From Kribbella albertanoniae (GTDB lineage: Bacteria; Actinomycetota; Actinomycetes; Propionibacteriales; Kribbellaceae), in the NCBI RefSeq assembly GCF_004348455.1, contig NZ_SMKA01000027.1:1-50142 (forward strand): a stretch of DNA of 50,142 nt. Direction: 5' to 3'. Position numbers and translations under genes: made by a program. The notes beneath the pieces were generated by a model. The model had not been told where the DNA came from. It was given only the letters and a program-made list of their open reading frames with translations, and did no database searches. Shown here one piece after another: positions 1 through 8,458 of this stretch. The first letter of the stretch is position 1. The number at the start of each line of letters is the position of its first letter.

Positions 1-119
1 TAGCGGGGTGGCTCGGGCGGGGGCGTGGGAGCCGGCTCCGGGGCGTTCGGCCGGGAGCCCCGGGCACGGGTCGCCTTCCTGCGTGGTTTCTGCCGGCCAC
101 TGCCGGAATCGGACGACAT
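1..119 (-). CDS. 5' end of an unknown protein, cut by the window edge
   Basis: An ATG at 119 reading leftward opens a frame that stays open to base 1 (39 complete codons). The protein begins MSSDSGSGRQKPRRK, continues with more basic residues and then a proline/glutamate-rich stretch (about residues 24-39). This resembles the disordered cytoplasmic N-terminus that often precedes a membrane segment in actinobacterial membrane proteins, but no domain is visible yet. G/C predominates at the third codon position. The start codon sits inside a perfect palindrome. A possible ribosome site (AAGGGA) lies about 12 nt upstream, rather far. The function cannot be assigned. Confidence 0.55.
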   Translation of the reverse strand, partial: MSSDSGSGRQKPRRKATRARGSRPNAPEPAPTPPPEPPR

Positions 120-127
120 TATGTCGT
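113..127. promoter_or_regulatory. Perfect 15-bp palindrome over a start codon
   Basis: ACGACAT-T-ATGTCGT is a perfect 7-bp inverted repeat with one central base. It covers the ATG (117-119) of the leftward partial gene. It could be a repressor operator or an RNA hairpin occluding the start. Which one is not decidable from sequence. Confidence 0.4.
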
Positions 128-232
128 TGTTCCCTTCACTGTCTCGCCCCCAAGACGTGCCTCATCTACCGTCGCGCCCGGCTTGGTGGAACGAGCCGGA
201 CGTTGCGACAAGGACGGATCTACCCGCCAGGA

Positions 233-276
233 CCGGCCGGAAATCGGCCGGACGTTGTGGCATTCGGACAACGTCC
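233..276 (-). terminator. Two overlapping hairpins after the first CAP gene
   Basis: Two perfect inverted repeats lie downstream of the CAP-domain gene that ends at 329: CCGGCCG/CGGCCGG (233-239, 245-251) and GGACGTTGT/ACAACGTCC (250-258, 268-276). They share two bases, so the hairpins are mutually competitive. There is no long U tract. A terminator is the simplest reading. Confidence 0.4.
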
Positions 277-328
277 GCTCCACTGTCGGTGCCTTCGACA
301 CAATGACAACCCTGTACGACGGCCGCGG

Positions 329-1291
329 CTAACTGCGGCCGAAGTCCTGCACCCAGCTTCCGGGACCCCAGTCGGACTTCACGCGTCCGGGGTCGTAACC
401 GACGCCGAGCAGGTTGAACTTGCAGTTCAGGATGTTCGCCCGGTGACCGTCGCTCTTCATCCAGGCCGCGACCACCTTCTGGGCGGTCGGATATCCGGCG
501 GCGATGTTCTCGCCCCAGCTGCCACCGTCGTACCCGGCGGCGCGCATCCGGTCGCCCGGGTCCTGCCCCTCCGGGTTGGTGTGGTCCATGTAGTGCCGAC
601 GGACCATGTCCGACGCATGCCGACCGGCCGCTTCGACGAGAGCGCTGTTCAGCCGCAGCGGGCCGCAGCCGTTCTGCTGGCGGACCTGGTTGGTGAGCTC
701 GAGCACCTCGCGCTCCTGCGCGTTCGTACCGCCGCCGTCGTTCGTGGGCGGCGGTTCGGGTGTGTTGCTCGGCGGCTTGCTGGTCTCGGTCTTCGTCGGG
801 GTCGAGGTCGGCTTCGGCTTGCCTGGCGTGCCGGGCTTACCTTCGGTCGTCCGCGGCTTGCCCGGGGTGACGATGACCGTGGTCACGCCGGTGGTCGGCG
901 CACTCGGTGTCGTCAACGGGCTCGAGGGCGAACCACTCGGGGGGACTGCCGGCGTACTCGGCGTCGAGGTCGTCGACGTGCCGTTCGCGCCGGAGCCGAT
1001 CACGGCGGCGGTGACCTTGCCGTCGGCCAGTGTCTTGGTGACGGTCTTCAGCGGCTCGTTGTGTGCACCGTCGACGAGCGAACCGCCGGAGTCGTCCCGG
1101 GTGTCCTCGGAGACGTTCAGTACCTTCGTCGCGTCGCTCACGGTCGAGTTGTCCCGCGACATCAGATAGATCACCGGGCCGATGGCAACGAGCACCGACA
1201 ACGCGCTGGCGATCGGGCCGACGAGGCCCCGCTTCTGCTTCTGGGCGCGTCGGGTACCGCGGTGCCGCCGGGGGGTTGGCGCATCCGTCAT
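329..1291 (-). CDS. Membrane-anchored CAP/SCP-domain protein (first of a tandem pair)
   Basis: 320 aa. A basic N-terminus (residues 1-25) is followed by one membrane segment (about 26-45), a long Thr/Pro/Ser-rich linker (about 100-190) and a C-terminal CAP domain (about 193-320). This is the layout of a protein tethered to the membrane by an uncleaved helix, with the CAP domain outside the wall. The domain shows the family pattern: His in RRHYMDH, Glu in WGENIA, and the signature GHRANILNC. Two cysteines (GCGPL and LNC) could form a disulfide. Bacterial CAP domains are mostly of unknown activity. A paralogue follows 170 bp upstream in the transcript direction (1462-2262) with the same architecture. 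ATG start at 1291. Confidence 0.88.
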   Translation of the reverse strand: MTDAPTPRRHRGTRRAQKQKRGLVGPIASALSVLVAIGPVIYLMSRDNSTVSDATKVLNVSEDTRDDSGGSLVDGAHNEPLKTVTKTLADGKVTAAVIGSGANGTSTTSTPSTPAVPPSGSPSSPLTTPSAPTTGVTTVIVTPGKPRTTEGKPGTPGKPKPTSTPTKTETSKPPSNTPEPPPTNDGGGTNAQEREVLELTNQVRQQNGCGPLRLNSALVEAAGRHASDMVRRHYMDHTNPEGQDPGDRMRAAGYDGGSWGENIAAGYPTAQKVVAAWMKSDGHRANILNCKFNLLGVGYDPGRVKSDWGPGSWVQDFGRS

Positions 1292-1461
1292 GGGTGGGCG
1301 AATCCTCTTCGTGTGCGTCGTTCCGAGTACTGCGTCGTTCCCGCGGTTCCTTCCAGGTCCCCCCTGGTCACCGAACAGCGACCTTAACCGATACGGCGGG
1401 TCACCGTTACAGTTCCGCGACCCGACTTAACCTTTCCTGAAGGTTTATCGACCCATTGCCC

Positions 1462-2262
1462 TCAGCCACCGAAGTCCTGGACCCAGGAGCCCTTGCCCCA
1501 TTCGGGTTTCACCTGTCCGGAGTCGTAGCCGACACCGAGCATCGTGTAGCTGCAGTTGAGGATGTTGGCCCGGTGCCCAGGACTGTTCATCCAGCCCTTC
1601 ACCACCGCCGCCGGGCTGGTGTAACCGACAGCGATGTTCTCGGCCATCGCACCGCCCGTGAACCCGGCCGCCTTCATCCGGGCGAACGGCGTACGACCGT
1701 CCTGGCTGTTGTGCGCGAAGTAGTGGTTGACCACCATGTCGGACGCGTGCGCCTCGGCCGCCTTGGTCAACGCGCTGTTCGTCCGCAGCGCCCCGCAGCC
1801 GGCCTTCTTCCGCTCGGCGTTGGTCAAGGTCAGCACCTGAGCTTCGGGACTGCCGGAAGCCGTCGTCGTGGTCGACGTCGTCGACTTCGAGGCCCTCGGT
1901 GTCGCGGTGTGGCTCGGCGCGGTCGTGGGCTTCCGCGTGCCTTCGCGGCTCGGCACCGTACTGGATCTGGCCGGCGTTGGCGTTGGCGTCGGTGACTTGG
2001 TGACGGCTTTGGTGGGCGGGACAGTCGCTGTACGGCGTGGTGTCGCCGACGGACTGATCGGCCGGATCGGGGTCGGGGTGGCCGAGGCATCGTCGGTCGA
2101 TGTGGGGATCGCGGTCAGCGGTTGCTCCTGGCCGGTCGCCTTCTGACCGCCGACATCCCGCAGTACGAACCACCCGATCCCTGTGAGCACGACCAGCGCG
2201 GACAGGGAAGCGAGCAGCGGACCGGCCACACGCGAGCGCGGCGACCGTCGGGGGTTCGTCAT
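1462..2262 (-). CDS. Membrane-anchored CAP/SCP-domain protein (second of a tandem pair)
   Basis: 266 aa, with the same plan as the downstream neighbour: basic start, one transmembrane helix (about residues 13-32), Thr/Pro/Ser-rich linker (about 40-138) and a CAP domain (140-266) with NHYFAHN, AENIAVGY and GHRANILNC. The CAP domains of the two proteins align without gaps and even end alike (GSWVQDFGG against GSWVQDFGRS). The linkers, in contrast, differ in length and sequence. That is the pattern of a tandem duplication in which only the folded domain is conserved. The two conserved cysteines are kept. ATG start at 2262; the ribosome site is weak. The role is probably cell-surface, as inferred from architecture. 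Confidence 0.87.
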   Translation of the reverse strand: MTNPRRSPRSRVAGPLLASLSALVVLTGIGWFVLRDVGGQKATGQEQPLTAIPTSTDDASATPTPIRPISPSATPRRTATVPPTKAVTKSPTPTPTPARSSTVPSREGTRKPTTAPSHTATPRASKSTTSTTTTASGSPEAQVLTLTNAERKKAGCGALRTNSALTKAAEAHASDMVVNHYFAHNSQDGRTPFARMKAAGFTGGAMAENIAVGYTSPAAVVKGWMNSPGHRANILNCSYTMLGVGYDSGQVKPEWGKGSWVQDFGG

Positions 2263-2332
2263 GGTGAGCAGCCTTGCCCACCCGATTGTTGCCTGACGCC
2301 TTCGGCGACCGGCCTTTACAGATGTCTGATAA

Positions 2333-2992
2333 TCAACAGCGTGCAGTAACGACGTCGGCGATGACCTTCCAGCCCAGACTGCGATAGAGCCGGAGACCGT
2401 CGATCGATGCGATCAGGATCCCGCGCTTGGCGCCCTGGGCTGCGGCGGTTTCGACCAGGGAGGCCATCACCGCGCTACCGAGTCCGCGCCGCCGATGTGC
2501 GGGGTCGGTCTCGATCCGGTCCGCCACCGCGTCCGGCCCGACGACCGCCATCCGGCCGCTCGACACGACCCCACCGTGCAACGTGGCACGGGTGATGATC
2601 AGGTCGTCCTCGAGCTCGGTGTGCAGTGCGTACCGCTCATGCAGCTTCAGGGCAGGCTGCTCCGACAACTGGATCGTCATCAGCCAGTCCTGGTCGCGCT
2701 GCACCTCCAGACCGAGGTCCTCGAGCTGCTCGATCCGGGCTTCTTTGTCGTCGGTGGCCAGGGTGATCCAGCCGGCCCCGCGGCCACCGGGCGCGGCCAG
2801 GGCCAGCTCGGCGGCGCGCTCGACCCGTTCGGGTTTGTCGTCCGCGTCGAGGACGACGTACTCCATCGCGCGGTTCTCCTCACCCGCGCGGACGGTCAAT
2901 ATCCCGTCCAGGTCGTCCTCAACCGTCGTCCAGCCCCTCGAGACGGACCACCCGGCCTGCCAGCGGCGGACGAGTTCCTCACGATCTCTCAC
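2333..2992 (-). CDS. GNAT-family N-acetyltransferase
   Basis: About 219 aa. The C-terminal half carries a GNAT fold: motif A reads RIETDPAHRRRGLGSAVM (acetyl-CoA pyrophosphate loop, R-R-G-L-G), followed by an alpha helix and the motif-B strand GILIASIDGLRLYRSLGW, where a Tyr near the end is the usual general acid. The N-terminal half looks like a degenerate second GNAT-like module. The substrate is unknown. I chose the GTG at 2992. A TTG four codons upstream (3004) is possible. The gene lies 78 bp downstream of another GNAT gene on the same strand, so the two may be co-transcribed. Confidence 0.8.
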   Translation of the reverse strand: MRDREELVRRWQAGWSVSRGWTTVEDDLDGILTVRAGEENRAMEYVVLDADDKPERVERAAELALAAPGGRGAGWITLATDDKEARIEQLEDLGLEVQRDQDWLMTIQLSEQPALKLHERYALHTELEDDLIITRATLHGGVVSSGRMAVVGPDAVADRIETDPAHRRRGLGSAVMASLVETAAAQGAKRGILIASIDGLRLYRSLGWKVIADVVTARC

Positions 2993-3070
2993 CAGTCGAT
3001 TCAACCAGCCGAATGCCGAGACGGCGAGGGGAACGGTGTCGCCGGAGACAAACTCGCCGTCTCGAGATGG

Positions 3071-4201
3071 TCACGGACGGGGATCACCGGCCAGCAGATC
3101 GAAGACGTAGTCGTCGTCCCAGCGACCTTCCCGGCCGGGGGCAGCGGCCCGTGTGACACCGACCCGGTGGAAGCCGTTGGCTTCGGCAACATGCGCCGAG
3201 GCGGTGTTGTCGACCGCGGCGAGCAGCACCAGCCGCCGGCGTCCGAGACCGCCCTGCTCGATCGGTGTGAAGGCGTGCTCGATCACCAGTCGCACCGCCT
3301 TCGTCATCACCGACTTGCCGCGGCCGGCGGGGTGCATCCAGTACCCGATCTCGCCGTGGCCTTTGTCCATCCGGTTGAGCATGGCAAAGACGCTGACGTT
3401 GCCGATCACCTCGTCGGTGCCGGCATCGACGATCACCCACGACACGCCTTCACCCGAGGCCCGGCTCTCCTGGCGGCTCGTGATGAAACCCTCTGCGTGG
3501 TGCAACTCGTACGGCGAAGGTAGCCCGGCCAGCCAGTACTGCGTCCGCTCGTCGCTGCAGGCCTCCATCACCCGCTGGGCGTCTGTCAGCCGCGGGGCGC
3601 GCAGCCGGATTCCATCACCTTCCAGCTCAGGCACCTGCCACCAGTTGCCCTGCGGCTCCAGCTCGTCATCCCGGCCGACGGTTGCCACCCATTCGTCGTA
3701 CCGGACACCACGCGCGAGCCCACCACCCGGTACGACGACCAGTCCGCGGAACCCGGCCTTCCAGGCGACCCGGCGGGACGCCCAGTTGCCGACGAAGGCC
3801 CGCCAGATCACCCGCGACCAGCCGAGATCGTCGAACGCGTGCCGGATCGCGAGTTTCGCCGCGCGCGTCATCACACCCCGGCCGCGAACCCACGGACCGA
3901 CCGAGAACCCGATCTCGCCGACCCCGCCCTCACCGCCGTGCAGGCTGACCGACCCGGAGAACCGGCCGTCCACCTCGATCGCCCAGTGCCGGGTCCCGTG
4001 TTCCTCGCGCCAGCCGTTCGGTACGAGGTTGGTGAGGAAGAAGGCCGCGTCGTCTTGTGTATACGGCACCGGGATCACGGTCCAGCGCTGCATCTCCGGG
4101 TCCTGGCAGAGCTCGTAGACATCCTCTGCGTCGGCCGGGGTGTGGGCCCGCAGGGTGATCAGGTCGTCGCGCAGTTCCGGCACGTCCTCGGGAAATCGCA
4201 T
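3071..4201 (-). CDS. Double-domain GNAT acetyltransferase (RimJ/RimL type)
   Basis: 376 aa made of two tandem RimL-like acetyltransferase domains. The N-terminal one (about 1-180) begins with a typical LITLRAHTPADAEDVYEL core and has the acetyl-CoA loop GPWVRGRGVMTRA. The C-terminal one (about 190-376) restarts with GIRLRAPRLTDAQRVMEA and has PAGRGKSVMTKA. Both copies keep the helix and the W/N-containing strand near the end, so both may be active. This family acetylates protein N-termini, ribosomal proteins or small amines. The target cannot be read from sequence. ATG at 4201, divergent from the DeoR gene with 79 bp between starts. Confidence 0.85.
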   Translation of the reverse strand: MRFPEDVPELRDDLITLRAHTPADAEDVYELCQDPEMQRWTVIPVPYTQDDAAFFLTNLVPNGWREEHGTRHWAIEVDGRFSGSVSLHGGEGGVGEIGFSVGPWVRGRGVMTRAAKLAIRHAFDDLGWSRVIWRAFVGNWASRRVAWKAGFRGLVVVPGGGLARGVRYDEWVATVGRDDELEPQGNWWQVPELEGDGIRLRAPRLTDAQRVMEACSDERTQYWLAGLPSPYELHHAEGFITSRQESRASGEGVSWVIVDAGTDEVIGNVSVFAMLNRMDKGHGEIGYWMHPAGRGKSVMTKAVRLVIEHAFTPIEQGGLGRRRLVLLAAVDNTASAHVAEANGFHRVGVTRAAAPGREGRWDDDYVFDLLAGDPRP

Positions 4202-4245
4202 GCTTCAGGGTGACAAGCCGGGTACGCCTCGGCAACGCCATTTCC

Positions 4246-4281
4246 CTGACAGCGCGCCGAACTCCGTTTAGTCTGGGCACG
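4246..4281 (+). promoter_or_regulatory. Leaderless promoter of the DeoR-type regulator
   Basis: A -35 CTGACA (4246-4251), a 17-bp spacer and a -10 TAGTCT (4269-4274) place the predicted transcription start on the GTG start codon at 4281. No Shine-Dalgarno sequence precedes that codon, which fits a leaderless mRNA. Confidence 0.5.
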
Positions 4282-5093
4282 TGAATGCAGCCGGAGCGGA
4301 GCCGCCACGCGGCCGGGGTGGACAGCTGGCCGCGCAACGACAGGCCACAATCGTTGCCGAGGTCAACAGTCGCGGCGCGATCACGGTCGCCGAGCTGGTC
4401 GAGCGCTTCGGCGTGTCGGACATGACGATCCGGCGCGATCTGGACGCGCTGGACTCCAGCGGACTGCTGCACAAGGTGCACGGCGGTGCGACCTCGGTCG
4501 GCCTCCGCAGCGCCCACGAGCCCGGGTTCGACGCCAAGCTGACCCAGGAGTCCGCCGCCAAACAGGCGATCGCCGCCGAGGCCGCCGGACGCGTCCAGCC
4601 CGACAGTGCGATCGGCATCGGCGCCGGTACGACGACCTACGCGCTCGCCCGGCAGCTGCTCCGGGTGGAGAACTTGACGGTTGTCACGAACTCGGCCCGG
4701 ATCGCGGACGTCTTCCACGGCAACTCCCGCTCCGACCGCACCGTCGTACTGATCGGCGGTATCCGCACCCCCTCCGACGCCCTGGTCGGCCCGATCGCAA
4801 CCGCCGCCCTCGGTTCGCTGCACCTCGACCTGCTCTTCCTCGGCGCCCACGGCGTCGACGCCGAGCACGGCCTCAGCACCCCGAACCTGATGGAAGCCGA
4901 AACCAACCGCTCCTTCATCGCCGCCAGCCGCGAGGTCGTCGTAGTAGCCGACCACACCAAGTGGGGCACCGTAGGCCTCAGCACCTTCGCCACCTGGGCC
5001 GACCTCGACGTCATAGTCACCGACGCCGGCCTCACCCCAGCCGCCCGCAAAGCCATGCGCGACACCGGCTGCGAACTAGTCATCACCTCCTGA
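4281..5093 (+). CDS. DeoR/GlpR-family transcriptional regulator
   Basis: 270 aa. The N-terminal winged helix-turn-helix (about 18-75) contains the family signature around ITVAELVERFGVSDMTIRRD, with the DeoR-typical recognition helix MTIRRDL. The C-terminal half is a sugar-phosphate-binding DeoR_C domain (about 90-250) with the GxGTTTY phosphate-binding loop (IGIGAGTTTYAL) and the conserved region around TVVTNSARIADV. Such regulators sense phosphorylated sugars. The Leloir galactose genes are 1.1 kb away, beyond the convergent peptidase gene, so a role in their control is possible but unproven. GTG start, apparently leaderless. Confidence 0.88.
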   Translation: MNAAGAEPPRGRGGQLAAQRQATIVAEVNSRGAITVAELVERFGVSDMTIRRDLDALDSSGLLHKVHGGATSVGLRSAHEPGFDAKLTQESAAKQAIAAEAAGRVQPDSAIGIGAGTTTYALARQLLRVENLTVVTNSARIADVFHGNSRSDRTVVLIGGIRTPSDALVGPIATAALGSLHLDLLFLGAHGVDAEHGLSTPNLMEAETNRSFIAASREVVVVADHTKWGTVGLSTFATWADLDVIVTDAGLTPAARKAMRDTGCELVITS

Positions 5094-5126
5094 CCCGCCC
5101 ACCCGGCCTCCCGCGCGGCCATTTGA

Positions 5127-5201
5127 ACGGATAACCCCGCAGGTTGTCCCTTCTCCCCTGAAAATTTGGGGGGAGAACCAGCACATTGAAGGGATATCCG
5201 T
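5127..5201. terminator. Nested bidirectional terminator
   Basis: Between two convergent genes, an outer inverted repeat ACGGATA/TATCCGT (5127-5133, 5195-5201) encloses an inner perfect 8-bp stem TTCTCCCC/GGGGAGAA (5151-5158, 5170-5177) with an A/T-rich loop. The position between convergent stops supports a bidirectional terminator. Confidence 0.6.
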
Positions 5202-5284
5202 CCGTGTTGCTGCAGGTCCGTCCACCGGGAGCGGGCGGGCCCGCAGCGAGGGGAGGCTCACTGCGGGCTGGGCGCGGTGTTGGA

Positions 5285-6091
5285 TTAGGAGTGCGCCTTC
5301 AGGGTGTATTGGGGGCCGAAGATCTTTTCGGCTTGTTTGGGGCCGATGTTGCCGTCGGCGGCGGGGGTGCCTGGTTTGCACTTGTCGATCTGGATCTGCC
5401 ACTTGGTGGCTTCGTTCTTGGTGTCGATGTCGTAGTTGCCGCTGAGGGCGAGGGTCCGGCCGTGAACCAGTTTGATGCGGTTCAGGACGAATTGCAGGCG
5501 TTTCACGCTGTCGGACTGCTTGACGCCGAACTTGAGTTTGTCGAGGAACACGTCGCCGGCAGCGAGCGGGTTCCGGTCCGCCGGTTTGCCGGTGTAGACC
5601 TGGTCGGGCGGGAAGATGCAGATCTCGTTCCCCGCGGTGCCCTTCGGTGCTTTCTCGTTCGGGCCGATGTTGATCAGGTAGTCGTAGCGGCCGGCAGCCG
5701 TTCGATGTCCCCACATCGCTGCCAGGTGCAGGTGCGGGCCGCTGGCATTGCCCGAGCGGCCCGACTTGCCGAGCGGATCGCCGGCCTTGACCTGCTCGCC
5801 TTTCTTCACCAGCAGACCCGGCGACAGGTGCTGGTACAGCACGCTGGCCTTCTTGCTGCCGTGCCTGATGCCCAGCAGCACCCAGTTCGAAGGCGCGCCC
5901 TGGACGCCCGGTTGCGATTTGTTCGGCACGCCGTCGTTGCAGGCAAGGACGATGCCGTCCTGGACCGCGAAGACCGTCGTACCGTTCGCCACCGGATAGT
6001 CGAAGGCGGCGTGCTTCCCGCCTTGTGAATAACGCCAGCCGGTTCCTACCTTGAGTTTTCCGGCAGGCAAAGGCAGCGCCATTGCCCTCAC
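5285..6091 (-). CDS. M23 (LytM-type) metallopeptidase without a signal peptide
   Basis: 268 aa. Residues 20-130 form a LytM/M23 zinc peptidase domain: His27 and Asp31 in KHAAFDYPV, His88 in YQHLS and the His120-x-His122 pair in GPHLHL are the metal and catalytic residues of family M23. These enzymes cut peptidoglycan cross-bridges. The C-terminal part (about 180-268) contains a YDIDTKNEATKWQIQ segment resembling a peptidoglycan-binding repeat. Unusually, there is no N-terminal hydrophobic signal (MRAMALPLPAGKLKVGTGWR), so export would need another route. GTG start at 6091; an ATG at 6082 is an alternative. It lies downstream of galK on the same strand. Confidence 0.8.
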   Translation of the reverse strand: MRAMALPLPAGKLKVGTGWRYSQGGKHAAFDYPVANGTTVFAVQDGIVLACNDGVPNKSQPGVQGAPSNWVLLGIRHGSKKASVLYQHLSPGLLVKKGEQVKAGDPLGKSGRSGNASGPHLHLAAMWGHRTAAGRYDYLINIGPNEKAPKGTAGNEICIFPPDQVYTGKPADRNPLAAGDVFLDKLKFGVKQSDSVKRLQFVLNRIKLVHGRTLALSGNYDIDTKNEATKWQIQIDKCKPGTPAADGNIGPKQAEKIFGPQYTLKAHS

Positions 6092-6112
6092 CCCACTTCC
6101 CCCAATTTGTGC

Positions 6113-6128
6113 TTCCCCTTAAGGGGAA
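6113..6128. promoter_or_regulatory. 16-bp perfect palindrome upstream of the M23 gene
   Basis: TTCCCCTTAAGGGGAA is a perfect inverted repeat 22 bp before the M23 start and 67 bp after the galK stop. It could be an operator or, in RNA, a short hairpin. A regulator cannot be named. Confidence 0.4.
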
Positions 6129-6195
6129 AGTACGCCCGGAGTCGAGGGCTGCCCAGGCCTCAGAGCACATTCTGCACAATGAGGCAAGAGGTCAA

Positions 6196-7323
6196 TCAGT
6201 TGATTCGTGACGCACCGTTCGACGGCGTTGCAGCGAGTGCACTGGGGGGAGTGAAACCCTTCTCCGCAAAGGCTTTCTCGATGGCAGCCAGTACGGCGTC
6301 GGCGTCGTCGGTGGCGGTCAGCGCGATGATGCAACCGCCGAAACCACCACCGGTCATCCGGGCCCCGAGCGCACCTGCGGCGAGCGCGGTGTCGACCGCG
6401 ACGTCGAGCTCCGGAACGGTGATCTCGAAGTCGTCGCGCAGTGACGCATGCGATGCGGTGAACAGCGGCCCGACATCTCGCAGCCGGCCGGCCTTCATCA
6501 GCGCGATCGCGTCCTCGGTCCGCTTGATCTCGGTGACCACGTGCCGCACCCGGCGGCGATCCACCTCGTCGTCGAGGCGTGCCAGCGCATCGTCCAACGA
6601 GTCAAAGGCAACAGAACGCAACGCCGGTACGCCGAGTTGTGCCGCCGCGTTCTCGCAACTCTTCCGGCGTGCGGCGTACTCACCATCGGCGTGCCGGTGC
6701 GGTGCCTTCACATCGACCACGAGCAGCGTGAGACCGTCAGCCGAAGGGTCGAACGGGATCTGATCCAGCGAACCCGAGCGGATGTCGAAGGCCAGCGCGT
6801 GCCCGGCCGTGCAGCACATCGACGCGGTCTGATCCATCAGCCCGACCGGCGCACCGACGTACTGGTTCTCCGCGCGCTGCGCGAGCCGCGCGACCTCGGC
6901 CGGCTCGACCTCGATGTCGGACAGACCCAGCAAAGCAACAAACGTGGCGCACAACAGTGCCGCCGACGACGACAGACCCGCGCCGGTCGGGACGTCGGAA
7001 TCGAAGAGCAGGTTCGCGCCACCGATCGGGTAGCCCGACTCGCGCAGGATCCAGGCCGCGCCGGCCGGGTACGCCGCCCAGTCGTCGACCGAGTGCGGTG
7101 CCAGTTCGTCGATCGCGAACTCGATGACCGAGTCGTGCCCGACGGACGACACCGCGATCCGGCCGTCGGTTCGCGGCGAAGCATGTACGACGACCTCAAC
7201 CGGCAGGGCGATCGGCAGTACGACGCCGTCGTTGTAGTCGGTGTGCTCGCCGATCAGGTTGACCCGTCCGGGAGCACGCCAGGAGCCGGTGGCCGCCGTA
7301 CCGAAGACTTCCTGAAAGCTCAC
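6196..7323 (-). CDS. galK: Galactokinase
   Basis: 375 aa, the usual length. It phosphorylates D-galactose at C1 with ATP, the first committed step of the Leloir pathway. The galactokinase signature GRVNLIGEHTDYNDG is near residue 19, the GHMP ATP-binding loop PTGAGLSSSAAL is near residue 120, and the C-terminal GHMP motif MTGGGFGGC is near residue 340. The GTG start overlaps the galT stop by four bases (GTGA), showing translational coupling in a galT-galK operon. No epimerase (galE) gene is in this window. Confidence 0.96.
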   Translation of the reverse strand: MSFQEVFGTAATGSWRAPGRVNLIGEHTDYNDGVVLPIALPVEVVVHASPRTDGRIAVSSVGHDSVIEFAIDELAPHSVDDWAAYPAGAAWILRESGYPIGGANLLFDSDVPTGAGLSSSAALLCATFVALLGLSDIEVEPAEVARLAQRAENQYVGAPVGLMDQTASMCCTAGHALAFDIRSGSLDQIPFDPSADGLTLLVVDVKAPHRHADGEYAARRKSCENAAAQLGVPALRSVAFDSLDDALARLDDEVDRRRVRHVVTEIKRTEDAIALMKAGRLRDVGPLFTASHASLRDDFEITVPELDVAVDTALAAGALGARMTGGGFGGCIIALTATDDADAVLAAIEKAFAEKGFTPPSALAATPSNGASRIN

Positions 7324-8369
7324 GAGCCGTCCACCTTCCGCAGAGTCTCGGCCACGTCCTCCGGGCGGGTGTCGCTGATGAACGCGCCCACCCCGGACTC
7401 CGAGCCGGCCAGGTACTTGATCTTGTCGGCTGCCCGCCGGATGGACAGCACCTCGAGGTGAAGGTAGCCGAGCTCGCGGTCGATCCGGACCGGGGCCTGG
7501 TGCCAGGCGGCGATGTAGGGCAGCGGATCGCCGTACAGGCTGTCGAAGCGGTTCAGGACGTCGAGGTAGAGCTGGGCGAAGTCGTCGCGCTCACCGATCG
7601 AGAGGTCGTCGATCCCGGCCACCTGGCGGTGCGGGTACAGGTGCACCTCGACCGGCCAGCGCGCGGCCTCGGGGACGAACGCCGTCCAGTTGCCGTTCTC
7701 GGCGACGACCCGGGTGCCTTCCTTGCGCTCGGCAGCCAGTACGTCGGCAAACAGGTTGCTGCCGGCAACTTCCTGGTGCTCGCGGGCGCGCGCCATCAGC
7801 GTCCGGATCCGCGGCGGGAGGAACGGATAGCCGTAGATCTGGCCGTGCGGGTGGCTGAGCGTGACGCCGATCTCGCGGCCGCGGTTCTCGAACGGGAAGA
7901 CGTACTCGATGTCGTCGCGGGCGCTGAGGTCGGCGTTCCGGTCGGCCCAGGCGTCCACGACCATCCGCGCCTGGCCCTGGGAGAGCTGGGTGAAGGAGCT
8001 GTTGTGGTCGCTGGTGAAGCAGAGCACCTCGGTCCGGCCGGGACCGGCGAACGAGGGGAACCGGTTCTCGAACACGGCCACGTTGTAGTCGTGGTCCGGG
8101 ATCTCGGTCGGGTTGCCCGGCTTGCTGGCGCAGAGCGGGCACTGGTCGGCCGGCGGCAGGTAGGTCCGGGTGTTGCGGTGCGTCGCGTAGGTGATCACGT
8201 CACCGGTCAGCGGGTCGGTCCGCAGATCGACCTGGGGCTGCGGAGCGGGCAGGCCACGGGTGTCCTCGAGCGGAACCCGGGCCGGCAGGTCGGCCGGGTC
8301 GTAGTAGATCAGCTCTCGGCCGTCGGACAGGTGGGTGTCCGTCCGGCGCACACCGCGCGGTGTCTTCAT
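7320..8369 (-). CDS. galT: Galactose-1-phosphate uridylyltransferase
   Basis: 349 aa. It transfers UMP from UDP-glucose to galactose-1-phosphate through a uridylylated histidine. The active-site motif SHPHGQIYGYPF (His-Pro-His) is present near residue 165, and a zinc-type CPLC pair near residue 78. I place the start at the ATG at 8369 (MKTPRGVRR), preceded by a GGGAAGG ribosome site. A longer frame extends to 8426 but adds an unlikely 19 residues. First gene of galTK. Its upstream region is shared with the divergent leader ORF at 8471. Confidence 0.95.
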   Translation of the reverse strand: MKTPRGVRRTDTHLSDGRELIYYDPADLPARVPLEDTRGLPAPQPQVDLRTDPLTGDVITYATHRNTRTYLPPADQCPLCASKPGNPTEIPDHDYNVAVFENRFPSFAGPGRTEVLCFTSDHNSSFTQLSQGQARMVVDAWADRNADLSARDDIEYVFPFENRGREIGVTLSHPHGQIYGYPFLPPRIRTLMARAREHQEVAGSNLFADVLAAERKEGTRVVAENGNWTAFVPEAARWPVEVHLYPHRQVAGIDDLSIGERDDFAQLYLDVLNRFDSLYGDPLPYIAAWHQAPVRIDRELGYLHLEVLSIRRAADKIKYLAGSESGVGAFISDTRPEDVAETLRKVDGS

Positions 8370-8458
8370 CGTGTGACCTTCCCGGCCGCAGCACACGGAC
8401 GGCCAGGAATCATCGTAAACCAACAAACTCGAACATGCATCGTGGAGCCTCCCGCCGG

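Noticed and set aside
8..1387. A 459-codon plus-strand frame over the first CAP gene
   Set aside because: Antisense shadow of the CAP-domain gene, with an Arg-rich, non-conserved product.
5285..8426. Prophage remnant suggested by a lysin-like M23 protein
   Set aside because: No holin, tail, integrase or attachment repeat is nearby, and the neighbours are metabolic genes.
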